Part shown: piece after piece, positions 50,940-61,563 of the stretch
Layout of the letters: every line of letters starts with the position of its first letter
Numbering within the stretch: the first letter of the stretch is position 1
Notes under the pieces: generated by a model
Told to the model about the DNA's origin: nothing
Databases searched by the model: none
What the model saw: only the letters and a program-made list of their open reading frames with translations
Assembly: GCA_028023455.1 (NCBI GenBank)
Contig: JAQFVV010000324.1
Span: 496,001-560,000 of the forward strand
Source of the DNA: Epiperipatus broadwayi
Lineage: Eukaryota > Onychophora > Udeonychophora > Euonychophora > Peripatidae
Direction: 5' to 3'
Length of the DNA: 64,000 nt
Made by a program: the position numbers and the translations under genes

Positions 50940-51610
50940 TGCAACTAAAAGACCATCATCACACATCTTCAGGAAACCAAATGTCTAAGTGATAAAAAAT
51001 ATATTTCATAATTGGAAGAAAATAATTTTGTTTTTTAAAAAGATGACAAAGAAAATATTACAAATTTCAGACCTATCAGTCTTTTATCAGTTCTATACAA
51101 AATTTTATCAATGTAATTACAACTCATCTACAACTTACCAAACCAAAAAAACAAACAGGACTTAAAAATCATTTGAATACAGTGGATCACATCCAAGTAT
51201 TTGAGAGAGTTATAGAACATGCCAGCAAATTTCAGTTGCTTTTATGTGTTGCATTTGTGGATTATGAAAAGACATTTAATTTTTTTATATTATCAAGATA
51301 TAGATCCAGGATGTTGTCATATTCTGAAGAATATTATCAAAATGACCCAGCCATGATAAAACTACAGAGTTATATTAAGAAGATTAATGGTAAGAAGGGT
51401 ATGTGATGGGGTAACTCTATATCCCAAAAATGTTAAAGTAGTTTTAAAATAAGTATTTTGTGAGTTTAAATATGAAGATAAGGAGTTAAAAGTAAATGGA
51501 AATTGTTTAAGTTATCTAAAATTTAAAGATGTAATTGTTTTGAGAATAATGCTTTGGAGCTTTAAGAAATGTTTGAAAAGTTATCAGATAAAAGCTGATA
51601 AAGTATAATG
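50940..51610 (+). pseudogene. RTE-like LINE: reverse transcriptase part
   Basis: Plus-strand fragments: NFRPISLLSVLYKI (near 51,060) is the 'NyRPISLLpvlyKi' block. The frame 51,173-51,406 gives NTVDHIQVFERVIEHASKFQ, then LLCVAFVDYEKTFN, whose D is the first catalytic Asp (near 51,260). Near 51,520, LKFKDVIVL stands where 'FADDIVL' belongs, so motif C is destroyed. With the endonuclease at 43-44 kb this could be one element split by insertions; the missing middle part fits that. Confidence 0.8.
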
Positions 51611-52045
51611 TATTTCAGCCTTGTGGAGACCATTTATTTTATCTCCTAATGTAAACTTGAAAGCAATTACTGGTGAAACTGATGAAAATAAACATTTTGT
51701 TAATCCACATATTCTGAATGCTCAACTACTTTGTACTCTATTTCATTCCTTATCTCACACTCAATCTCATTACTATTTCAGATCTAATAGTTTTTCTTTG
51801 AAAAGTTAACTTTGACAATGGCAGATGCTATTTCACCAAAATGTTGGGAAGTAATCAAAAATAATATACGATTTAATCCCAAACTACTTTATTTACATCA
51901 TATAACTGTAAAAATATTATATATATATATATTACCTTCAATGTTGTCTGAAGCCTTTGTATTATTTGATTAAATATCTAACTTTTGAATCTATATATAA
52001 ATATTACTGAAAGATATTTATTAAAAACTTTTCTTTCCATCTGTA
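51611..52045. other. Unassigned stretch with a PLE-end-like motif
   Basis: The frame at 51,621-51,809 has no domain I know. Near 51,820-51,850, GCAGATGCTATTTCACCAAA then ATGTTGGGAAGTAAT resembles the GAAACGTTGGG-type ends of other repeats, suggesting a decayed repeat terminus. Confidence 0.3.
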
Positions 52046-52049
52046 TAAT

Positions 52050-52900
52050 AATTTAACCAAGATAGGCGTTAACTTGCAAGTTTATTATTATTAATCTTTT
52101 GTGAAAAGTCTACATACATTACTTGACTCCTTTTAGCATTCATTTTTAGGTATATTTTCTTGCTTTCATATGAAATTATAGCTCATTATATTTCTTAAAA
52201 ATCTAAAGAATTATTTGCAAAAAAATATCATCTACAGAATCTTGATCAAATAAATAATCTCTACTAATTTTTGTCTAATTAGCTTACCAAGTAAATATGT
52301 AACTAAAATTACTATAAAGAGTTTATATATATATATATGAAATAATCCTAATTACTATAAAGAGTTTATATATATATATATGAAATCATCCTACCATACA
52401 TAGAACACTCTTATTGAGTTTCATGTAATTCAATTACTGCTATTGCATTTTGATAAATTTGATACTAACTTGGCTCTATCTACATCTTGGTGTTCCAAAG
52501 CTTTAATCACTGTGGAAATGCTGTAGAATCAAATACCCTTTTATAATACATAAATCCAATGCATAAGGGAAACTCATATTCATTGTTTTTTGTAACCATG
52601 CTTAAATCCAATTTGTACTTTAGGTTGATTTCTTTCTAAAATTCTCTGGAAATAATTTATTAAAATCTTGCATTGAGCTGATATAAGACTGATAGGTCTC
52701 ACGTATTAATATTATTACTATATTTTTCAAATCATCTGGTATTTCTTTATCATTCAGAATTTTGATATATAACTTTGTCTAAAATTTCTCTATTACTTCA
52801 ACTTCTTTTTTAAGGTATTAATAATAATTCCATCCTATTCTGGACCTTGACGTAAGTGCATGCTTCATATTTTCACTTAAAAGACTTGGTATTTCAAAAG
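52050..52900 (-). pseudogene. Non-LTR RT relic
   Basis: The minus strand from 52,880 reads VEVIEKF...TKLYIKILNDKEIPDDLKN, then RPISLISAQCKILINYF near 52,700, QPKVQIGFKHGY near 52,610 and ISTVIKALEHQDVD near 52,500. A degraded motif C (SVDDIFL, 'FADDIFL') lies near 52,230, and YLKMNAKRSQVM near 52,140. The order is that of a LINE reverse transcriptase. Multiple frames and stops. It is interrupted by the tandem duplication at 52,308-52,393. Confidence 0.7.
52308..52393. repeat. Tandem duplication, 2 x 43 bp
   Basis: 52,308-52,350 and 52,351-52,393 differ at one position; each includes a (TA)n tract. Confidence 0.95.
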
Positions 52901-52975
52901 ACGGTTATGTAATTATGGGGAATAATTTAGGTTAGTCAATTACTAGTTAAATCGTTATGATAGTTAAAGCTTTTT

Positions 52976-53156
52976 AGTAATAGTTTTAACAAGGCTGTAA
53001 ACCTTAGCAATGAGCGTCTGAAAAAATCATCACTAGGGACCTCTGTAGGTCTTTAAAACACAGCAAGCATCTGTTTTAAAGACCTACAGAGGTCCCTGGT
53101 GACGATTTTTTCAGACGCTCATTGCTAAGGTTTACAGCCTTGTTAAAACTATTACT
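52976..53156. mobile_element. Near-perfect foldback element
   Basis: Arms of about 85 bp (52,976-53,060 and 53,071-53,156) mirror each other with very few mismatches around a loop of about 10 bases. The arm includes GGGACCTCTGTAGGTCTTTA, related to the foldback at 48.2 kb. TTAAAGCTTTTTAG occurs on both outer sides (about 52,964 and 53,192), possibly a duplication from insertion of a larger unit. Confidence 0.9.
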
Positions 53157-53574
53157 GAAATAATAGTGATCGTTTAATAAAATTTATAATTAAAGCTTTT
53201 TAGTTTATTTTTTCATTTATATTTGTAAAATTTTTATATACCAAATATATATATATTGAATCAATAGTATATTAAAATACTATTAATTAAAACCCCCAAA
53301 CATTCCAGGCTTTAAACACTCTAATAAAAAACTGATAGCAATAGAACAAATCTCTAGAAATACAAACGTGAGCATGTAGCAGATAAAAACATACACTATA
53401 TATAAAGTTCAGAATTATTGGTTTTAACAGAAATATTTTATTAATAAACTCCAAGTTCAAAGTTTAAAAAGATCTTTGGATTCTAGAAATGTAAATTTAT
53501 TTTCATTTAAAAAGCTAAAATTGATTTTAGTTAGGGATGGTGCTAATTTAACATAGAATTGTTTGTCTCTCCAA
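53157..53574. other. No recognised feature
   Basis: AT-rich DNA. The right part of the foldback element (ATCGTTTAATAAAATTTATA) resembles the flank at 48,588. Confidence 0.4.
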
Positions 53575-53597
53575 AAATAGTTCTAGTTATAATATTA

Positions 53598-53905
53598 GGG
53601 TATGAGCACAGACTTTCACACGACCCACCACTGTCCACTCCATCTAATAACACTGATACACTTAAACACATATATACTGAAAAGTTAAATAATCACCAAT
53701 ATAAGTATTTCATGCTAAAACAGCAATCATCAGTTGGTCCAGATTATCATCTCTACACATATATACTAAGTGCTCAGATATATATTAAGATAGACAATGC
53801 TCATACTTTAATGAACAGGCTTCAATCTACTCCACACTCCAACTCTTCAAACATCCATCCAATTGAAAATCTGTGCTCATACCCTAATATTACATATATA
53901 TAGAC
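53598..53905 (-). mobile_element. Hammerhead-bearing repeat X, copy 3
   Basis: Bounded by inverted ends: TTAGGGTATGAGCACAGAC at 53,597-53,615 and GTGCTCATACCCTAATATTA at about 53,872-53,891. Internal blocks match copies at 24.2 and 28.0 kb in order (ACCACTGTCCACTCCATCT, hammerhead, AGTGCTCAGATATATATTAAG, TTAATGAACAGGCTTCAATC, CCAATTGAAAATCTG). The open frame 53,559-53,903 is a by-product of the repeat. This copy contains the best-preserved catalytic core. Confidence 0.85.
53695..53738 (-). ncRNA. Hammerhead ribozyme X3 (both core boxes intact)
   Basis: Minus strand from 53,738: ACCAA, CTGATGA (53,733-53,727), TTGCTG-TTT-TAGCAT, GAAA (53,711-53,708), TACTTAT, A, then TTGGT (53,699-53,695). 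Stem I has 5 Watson-Crick pairs. Stem II has 4 Watson-Crick pairs plus one G-T and a T/T mismatch at its base. Stem III has 3 pairs with loop CT. Predicted cleavage is after A at 53,700 (ATA triplet). It matches the type I hammerhead rule at all invariant core positions I can check. Confidence 0.8.
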
Positions 53906-53919
53906 ACAGGTATAAATAA

Positions 53920-54270
53920 GCCTGTGTTTCAGTTAGTTCTAGTTATATAATTTGTTTTCCCTAATCTGTCTTTTTTTTCAATTTCCTCTATTTAAATATC
54001 TTTTATTTCTTTATTGCTTTGGGGCATCAATCTAAAATTTTTTTAATTATATCTCTGAGATAATGAATCAGGATTTTTTTTCATTATTTTCTCATTAATA
54101 AATATTGGTTTTCCACCTAAAATTTCCAGCTCATTGTTATTAAATAATTTTATTGTTTTTATTTATTTTCTTTATGTCTTTGCTGTTTTTTTTTAATTGT
54201 TCATATTTTTGTTTATAAATAAATGTTCACAATAGACAAGCAAAAATAAAATAGGCGTAAGTCAACCATA
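53920..54270. other. No recognised feature
   Basis: AT-rich DNA with no supported motif. Confidence 0.4.
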
Positions 54271-54274
54271 GATT

Positions 54275-54916
54275 GTGCATCTTATGAGTTTGGCTTCTCC
54301 CAATAAGAAGTCTGTGTCATCTAGGATATTAAATACCCAGCTAATAATAAATAGATACTATTTCATTACTCAATACTTAGATGGTATCAAGGTTGATAAA
54401 AGTCAACTATCTGGGCAAAATATCATAAACATAGCTGTGAGTTTAAAATTTTTTTGGACTTTAACTGGCTTAGATTCAACAAAAGGCAAAAAATATGCTT
54501 ACTTAGAAATGTTAATACTTTAACATGTAGCATTTCTGAATAATGCTCTATCCAGCCACTGAGACTAAAACAACAGTGTGTATATTTTTTTGATGAACTT
54601 AAGTTTGTATTTGTTCAGTTTATAACAGTTTATCTTAATGGTGTCAGTGTCAAAAAAGAGAGATTTTAATATTGAGTACCAAATTTTTAAAAATCAGTTT
54701 GATTATTTGAATGGAATAATTACCAGTAGTCTATCACATTGTGTGCTTATTTTCCAAGCAACCAACAAACAATTTTTAACTCTCCATCACAATGAAAATA
54801 TATACTTTGTTATGTTAAAAAATGGAGATTTTAATCTCACTTTTTGGGGCATGAGAGCTAACAAAAAATGTTTAATAGAAATATTTTTAGGAATTTTTAA
54901 AATCTCTACAGATTAA
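54275..54916 (+). other. Two adjacent unrecognised open frames
   Basis: 54,275-54,523 (82 codons) and 54,638-54,916 (92 codons) are neighbours on the plus strand with richer amino-acid variety than the surrounding AT-rich frames (e.g. FFWTLTGLDSTKGKKYAYLE; FNLTFWGMRANKKCLIE). I recognise no domain. They could be the remains of one transposon gene or chance. Confidence 0.2.
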
Positions 54917-55044
54917 TATATTTACATTATTATTGTTTTTAGAGGGGATTTGAACCCAGACTTTCAAGCTACCTTTAGTCATCCACTCCATCTTATACAA
55001 CTGACACACATAACCACATACATGAGAAAAAGATAAATGATCTC

Positions 55045-55090
55045 CAATATACATATTTTATTCTGAACTAGCACTCCTCAGTTACTCCAG
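55045..55090 (-). ncRNA. Hammerhead X4 (damaged)
   Basis: Minus strand: AGTAA, CTGAGGA (fits CUGANGA), GTGCTA-GTT-CAGAAT (weakened stem II), AAAA for GAAA, TATGTATA, TTGGA. The core GAAA box has lost its G, so it is probably inactive. Confidence 0.6.
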
Positions 55091-55118
55091 ATCATCATCT
55101 CCCATATATATATAGTTT

Positions 55119-55323
55119 CTAACTCCTATCCCTTCACTGATGCGAGCAAATCAGCTTGAAATCAGCTGATCTGAGGGTGGAGCAAGAAAGAGACAGTGAA
55201 TATTGACTCTGACGTTTATGTAAACAAATACGTTTGTTTGGAGGTCTTGGTAAAGCTCCATCTATTGATCATTAATACAAGCGATAGCAGGTTTTTACGT
55301 ATATAAAACTTGTTTTGTTTTTC
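55119..55323. mobile_element. GC-richer insertion with target-site duplication
   Basis: About 205 bp of clearly GC-richer sequence, with the near-palindrome CAAATCAGCTTGAAATCAGC. It is flanked on both sides by CATATATATATA (about 55,107-55,118 and 55,324-55,335). Uninterrupted X copies have a single such tract at this place, so this is an insertion with a duplicated target of about 12 bp. A T-rich TTGTTTTGTTTTT end could be a retroposon tail read from the other strand. The family was not recognised. Confidence 0.65.
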
Positions 55324-55427
55324 ATATATATATAATCAGTGCTCAGCAAATCTTCAAACTTTAATGGACAAGCTTTAATCTTCTCCACTGTCCAACTTTT
55401 TAGCCATGCATATCAGATGATGACCTG

Positions 55428-55476
55428 GAACACCCGATGAGTACTGGTTCAGCAAGAACTATGGATATTGGAGATC
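55428..55476 (+). ncRNA. Hammerhead X5 (damaged)
   Basis: ACACC, CCGATGA, GTACTG-GTT-CAGCAA, GAAC, TATGGATA, TTGG. Both core boxes carry a change (CCGATGA, GAAC), so it is expected to be inactive. Confidence 0.6.
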
Positions 55477-55580
55477 AATTATCTTCTTCGCACGAATGCG
55501 ATCGTGTGTGTTAGTTGTATAAGATGAAATGGATGATTAAAGGGAGCTTGAAAGTCTTGGTTCAAATCACCTATAATTGC

Positions 55581-56435
55581 ATCTAGCTTAAAAGTATATA
55601 TAATATACTTTTATTTAAGTATTATTGTTTTTATTTTATTATTAGTTTCAAATATTCTCGGAGAATGTCAAATAAAGATTAATATATCTGTTTTTAATTA
55701 AATACAAACACATGAAATCACTCAATTTCATTTCAAAAAATAAAATTATTTATATAATAAAAGTCTCTTTTTTAAAATATTCAAAATAATGGGGAGTTAA
55801 TATATATATAATGTCAAAGACAATACAAATTCGGTAAGATAACAATCGTTCTTAATTTCCGAGAAAGAAAAGACGATGTACATACAACATATTAAATTTA
55901 ATTGATTTTAAATTAAAAACTTTTAATTAATTTTTGATATGGTTTATTATAATTGTATTACGGAAAAAAAACTATTTAATTTAATTCTTCAAAAAGAATG
56001 TTGATTTTAAAAAAAAAAAACATTTATTAATTAAAAGTTTTCATATGTAAGTAATTAACTATTATTTGTCTGCCTATTTGTAAGTATATATATATGCTAA
56101 GTTCTCTGCCAAAATCATATTGGGTTAACTAGGCAATAGAGTATTATGACCAAAGGATAATACTTTTGATCATCGATGATAATTAACCAATTTCTTAAGA
56201 TAATTTGTTATATGTCATTGTCTACCTATTAACTTATTTTAATTTTTTTTTCTCTATAATTTTATATATGAGATCTTATTATTTAAACATATGTAAAAGT
56301 AAAATTATATATATATATATTATTGTTTGTAGAAGTTAATTACAAAGTTTTAAGTAGTTTAGTAAAAAAGCTGAGAATTCGTAATATATAACTAGTACCG
56401 ATATATGTTATGCATTTAAATAATTAACATATAAA
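55581..56435. other. No recognised feature
   Basis: AT-rich DNA with short (TA)n tracts near 55,800 and 56,307. Confidence 0.5.
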
Positions 56436-56449
56436 TTTATTTTTTCAGT

Positions 56450-56554
56450 GCCTTTCCCATCTCAGCTCCACTATATTGTTACTATCAACGAGCTCAGATA
56501 TTCTGATCATTCTTTTTCATATGTAGGCATTTCTCAAATAAACTTCATTTAGTA
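56450..56554 (+). other. Weak exon-like stretch
   Basis: After TTTATTTTTTCAG a 34-codon open stretch of higher GC reads VPFPSQLHYIVTINELRYSD then HSFSYVGISQINFI and a stop. The acceptor-like sequence is only suggestive. The stretch lies next to a SINE and could be part of another repeat. Confidence 0.15.
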
Positions 56555-56589
56555 TCGATCACCAATTGTCATTTCCATTCTGGCAGTCA

Positions 56590-56700
56590 ATAGCTTTTTT
56601 TCTCATGTGTCATAGCATCAACCGGGAAGCGAACCCGCTAACCCGGGACAACTGCTTGTAAAGCAGCTGTCACTGACCTCTCAACCACTAATGCTTGCTA
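56590..56700 (-). mobile_element. tRNA-derived SINE, tRNA-like fold nearly complete
   Basis: Minus strand: acceptor-like GCATTAG pairs with TTGATGC (7 pairs with wobbles). Box A-like TGGTTGAGAGG (56,687-56,677). The anticodon arm GCTGC-TTTACAA-GCAGT gives anticodon TAC, a valine anticodon. There is an extra arm CCCGGG, then box B GGTTCGCTTCC (56,635-56,625). The tail GATGCTATGACACATGAG and A run match the SINE at 13.9 kb. The shared non-tRNA tail and the A run argue for a SINE and against a working tRNA gene. Confidence 0.75.
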
Positions 56701-56704
56701 TTCT

Positions 56705-57735
56705 CACACAAAATATGGACTGCTTTCTATACATTTAAATACCTTATGAAAAGATGAAGAATAGTTGCATTGTATTTAAGGTATTGAAAGCAGAAAGAAA
56801 CCCATTTTTATTTTGCATAAGATTTGTGTGATAAAAGATATCAAACTAGAAACATGAGTATGAAGATTCAGGTGGTTTATTAACCTAAAAAGTGAAGTTA
56901 TTCACAAAATCAAAGCATAGAGAGATAGGGTGGGTTAATTTTTTTCTCTGGTAGATTAGTGTGTTATGATAAAGTTGAGTAGTGAGAAGCACTAATAAAA
57001 ACCAAAAATCTGAATATATGTCTATTACAAGATGGATTTTCATGCATTTTGTTTTCATATAAATATAATGTGTTATCTTCTTTTTTGTATAGTAATAGAT
57101 GGTGTATTTTGAATACCAAAGTCTTTATATACTGACCACACATTATACGTGGTATGTGCTTACTTTATATATTATATATCTATGCACTTTTAGCCATATT
57201 ATAATTTAAGGATTACTAGCTGTGTATCAGAAATATAGAAATATTATCCATCACCTTTTGATTGAACTAACAAAGATATCAAGCCACTAAATCATTTCCT
57301 TTAATCCATGCATATATATGATTAGAAATAGTTTAAAAAACAGAGGAACTGAAGAATAAGATGTAATATATAGATTAATAAAATAGTAATCAAAGAAATC
57401 TTGTTAATTATTAAGTGGACACACAATTGCTAGAAATATACTTAATAGTTAATAAAATGTGATTACTGTATTTAAATAGAAATATTAGAAAACTTTACAT
57501 CTGAAATAAATGTGTACAGCAAGATCTAAAATTTATAATACTGTATTTTAATTTCCTTTTTAACTACATCAGTGTCAATCCCACCTGGAAAATTTTTGAA
57601 TAGATTCTAGCAAGTAATATTTTTACTATGTTGCCATGTTTGATTTTTTGTGTGTGTGCAATTAAATCTGTTTTATATCTACATATTACAAAATTAATTT
57701 ATATAGGACATTATAAATATTTAAGCCTTCTAATA
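56705..57735. other. No recognised feature
   Basis: AT-rich DNA with no supported motif. Confidence 0.5.
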
Positions 57736-57737
57736 AG

Positions 57738-58438
57738 TACATTACAAGAATGGGAAATTGGTATGAAACAGTTACTACAGGCTAAAAAAAAAATCATTTT
57801 TGTAAAAACTATAAGTGAAATATTTTAATAACAATTAATAATTTATTAAGTTTTAGAATTTTTTTGTTTCTCTAATGATAATTAATTATAAATATATCAT
57901 TTTTAATAGCATAAAATTCAAATATTTAATATTTTGTTATTCTAATTTTTTGAATAGGTATTGTTTAAGCCAATAATGATGTGTTCTGATAAGATTTTCA
58001 GTTAGATTCTTATTTATCATACCATTTATACATTTTTATACACTTTATTAATACTTTTATTTGTATTACACTAACAGTTTTGACTGTCCTGCAGTCATCA
58101 TCAGAGTTTTTGTTGATTCTATTACCAAAAAACCACTCTGATGATGACTGCAGGACAATCAAAACTGTTAGTGTAATACAAATAAAAGTATTGATAAAGT
58201 GTATAAAAAGGTGTAAATGGTATATGTTATAGTAGAAATCAATACATAGGAAAAGAAGAAGTAGAAAATTATATTAGATTCTTATTTATAATTAATTATC
58301 ATCAAAGTAACAAAAAAATTCTAAAACTTAATAAATTATTAATTGTTATTAAAATATTTCACTTACAGCTTTTACAAAAATGATTTTTTTTAGCCTGTAG
58401 TAACTGTTTCCTACCAATTTCCCATTCTTGTAATGTAC
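57738..58438. repeat. Nested foldback with PLE-type ends
   Basis: Outer arms 57,738-57,890 and 58,280-58,438 (GTACATTACAAGAATGGG versus CCCATTCTTGTAATGTAC) and inner arms 58,018-58,106 and 58,136-58,222 mirror each other. The inner arms end in a CTCTGATGATGACTGCAGG-type motif like the PLE end at 62.85 kb. The frame 57,628-57,828 is not a gene. Confidence 0.85.
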
Positions 58439-59439
58439 TTTCTATATTTTCTAAGAGTGTCTTTTTAAAAATAAAATGTTTTCAAAGACAAACCTTCTTT
58501 AGTGATGTAGTTTTTGGTTTAATAATAAATGTTTTGCAAAAATATTGCATCATAATCATTAACAATTACTGAAAATCACTTTTTATGGCATTTAATCATA
58601 GGTAAAAGAATCTAAAGCATCAAATTGTCACCTCCTTCATAATTTTGTCAGAACAATAGAATCTGCCATCAATCACAGATAAAGGCCCATAAATGTTTGT
58701 ATACTCCTGACATTTATTGAAATTTTTTAAAATTAATATATTAAAAATGGAAGCTTTATAGAAAGAATCACTGCAGTCTGTTGCACATTGTAATTTAACA
58801 TATATAACATTTTAAAACAACAAAGAAAGGTAACAATTGCAGTACCATCATGCCACCTAAAATGTCAAATACGATAATGCTATCACAGCTTATTTTTGGC
58901 AAGGACAATCTTTTCGATGAAGATTAAAGTAACTAAAGTGAGATTTTAATTTTGCAAAATTTAATTTTTACAGTATGAATGGGATTTGTGGCAAAACTAA
59001 ACTAATTTTTAGAATATTTTTAAATAGCATTAATTTCAAGCATAATTAAAATAATGAAAAAATATTAAAAGCAAAAGATTAATTTGAAGAAATTTTTAAA
59101 AGAAGATATATGTTGATATGTTGGGTTAGAATAATGTAATTGTTTTTTTTCTTTCCCGTGACATAAATTTTTCTAAAAACATTACTTAATTATAAAAATA
59201 AAATATATTTTATATTTTTGAAATAACATTTTTCAAATGAATGGAAATAATCTTGAAACAAAAGTGTTCTTTTAGAATTTTCACTAATTTATAAATGTAA
59301 TGTGAACATATGCTACCATTTTGAGCTGGTTGAATTCTGCAATTTGAACTTTTCATTATATAGCTTTTTTTTTTGCTGATGATTCCTGAAATCTAGTATC
59401 AGAAATTAATATAATATATATGATATATAGTATCAGAAA

Positions 59440-59473
<34 letters not shown>

Positions 59474-59780
59474 CATTATCATTTTATTGAAGTATTTTAC
59501 TATAAAAATGCAGTACAAATATCAGCATAGAGATTGTTCAAATGCATTTCCAAATAACATTGTCACAGACATAATTTTAAACATATAACACCATTTTGTG
59601 GCTTCATAGAATAGATTGGGATAAAAAGTTAATGATTCTTTTTTAATAAGGGATAGCAAGGTTGTAGATTAACTTTTTTGGAAACAATACTTCAATGAAA
59701 GCCTTCTAAACTTATAAATGAATTAAAAGCTAAAGAGATTTTTAAAAATAATAATATAATTATTTTTAAGCAACTTATTT
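58439..59780. other. No recognised feature
   Basis: AT-rich DNA; a (TA)n tract at 59,440-59,471 sits next to a short repeat TAGTATCAGAAATTAATAT (59,395 and 59,428). Confidence 0.5.
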
Positions 59781-59784
59781 AGTT

Positions 59785-60016
<232 letters not shown>

Positions 60017-60850
60017 CATATATATATATATATCATGAATGTGCTTGATGATTTGCCACAAGAAAACATTAAAATTGCAATATAATAATGGAAGTTAAAT
60101 ATTATTTATTTTAAATATTTGAGTAAGCAGATTTAAAATAATTTAAAATTATAAATTTTATTAAGGCAAATTTAACTTAATCAATTAAATTCAAATATCC
60201 CACTTATGCATTTCATGAGATAATGATTTTTATTCAATATAAATTTTCTTTAAATTCACAACCTACTTTTCCTTAGTTGTACACTAGCATGATTGTGTAA
60301 TTTTACAATGCTAATAAAGGTTTTAATGAAGATTAATGGTCTCATTCCTAATGTATACATATTAATCTTTGGATAAATTCATGATAGCTATTCTTTCAAG
60401 AATGCATGAACAGGTTACTTTCAAATTCTTTAGATTACCATAGTGTTAATATAACAGTCCATACAAAATGTAGCTTTCATTGACAAAGTCTCTAACTATG
60501 CAACTCTATCATTAATTCTTTATTTCTGCAACTCACTTTATTCAATTTTTTATACTCTTTTATAAGTTCTTATGATAAATATCTTTGTTTATATAAATAT
60601 TTTTTCATAATTGTTTTTATATTGTTCAGATTTTTTAATTATTTTTATATATCTGCATTAAAAATTTTTGCTTTTTAATTAATTAAACTGATGCATATTT
60701 ACCAAAAAATATATCAAAGAAATGTTCAGAAAAATAGTTTGCTTCTTTTTTAATATTAAATTTATTTACCATATTATTTAACGGGATTGTGGAGTCTCAA
60801 ATCAAAGAAAAATATATGAATTTTACTTCTTTTTTTTTCTAAAAAAAAAA
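60017..60850. other. No recognised feature
   Basis: AT-rich DNA with no supported motif. Confidence 0.5.
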
Positions 60851-60986
60851 AAAAGAGATTTATTGAGACATTTGAAAAAAATTTTTTTACAGAGGTTTCA
60901 AATTATTAAAGTTCTGATTTTAAATCGGGATGTGAAACTAATAGGTGTGTGACTGTAGTTGAGGTGCCGGTTACATACATGCAAAA

Positions 60987-61367
60987 TCAACTCTGGACCA
61001 TGATTCCTTGTGTACAAATACTCTTCAATAGTCCTATGAAAGTTTCAGTAACATTGGAGTTTGCTTGACCAAAAATATATTTACACCTGGTAAGCCAGAC
61101 TGCAAAGGAGAGAAAAATGGAAATTCTGATAATTGAGTAAATGGTGGTCGTGATGGCATTTTGGATGGATAGAGTGTCTCTATAGTTGAGAGACACTCTT
61201 TCACTAATTAAAGATCTGAATGGACTCAGGAAAGGACAGATGTGAAATAGGTGAGGGATGTTTTCATCCTCTGTTGAACATAATTGACACTGTGGATTGA
61301 GGTTAGCAAAGCCTCTCATCCATACCAGAAAGTGATTCATCGGCAGAGAGGAGAGGTTAAGCTTCAA
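60987..61367 (-). pseudogene. LINE C-terminal zinc-knuckle region
   Basis: 126 open codons. CQLCSTEDENIPHLFHIC is a textbook zf-RVT motif (C27, C30, H39, C44), preceded by MRGFANLNPQ. Known context: this module closes many non-LTR RT proteins and likely binds nucleic acid. The frame is open to a stop at 60,987 with no in-frame stop inside, while the frame upstream is shifted, so the ORF as a whole is broken. Confidence 0.8.
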
Positions 61368-61563
61368 GAGAAAATCATTGAATTTGGGTTCAATATACCA
61401 ATTTTTTTATTTGTAGATTAACTGTTTGTTATTTAGGCTAAGAGTGTTCTGGAGTGCCATAAGATTGGGATGTCTGAGTTTATAAGTCTCCCAGTATGTT
61501 TTTTTATTTCTAAAATGGGTTTTGTCAGGTTTGTCATGCTTTTTACATAAATCCATAGGTCTG

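Larger units (their letters stand above)
54944..55580. mobile_element. Hammerhead-bearing repeat X, foldback copy
   Basis: The left arm (54,944-55,118) and right arm (about 55,385-55,580) are X sequences in opposite orientation, each with a B-box-like end (GGATTTGAACC at 54,946-54,956; GGTTCAAATC at 55,559-55,568) and each with a hammerhead remnant. The element is interrupted by the GC-richer insert at 55,119-55,323. Confidence 0.8.

Noticed and set aside
53559-53903. 114-codon open frame as a gene
   Set aside because: It spans the X hammerhead repeat end to end and is antisense to the ribozyme; other copies of the repeat do not keep the frame.
56590-56700. Functional tRNA-Val (TAC) gene
   Set aside because: The fold is close, but it has an extra CCCGGG arm, a mispaired T-arm base, and a SINE-type tail with A run shared with another locus.
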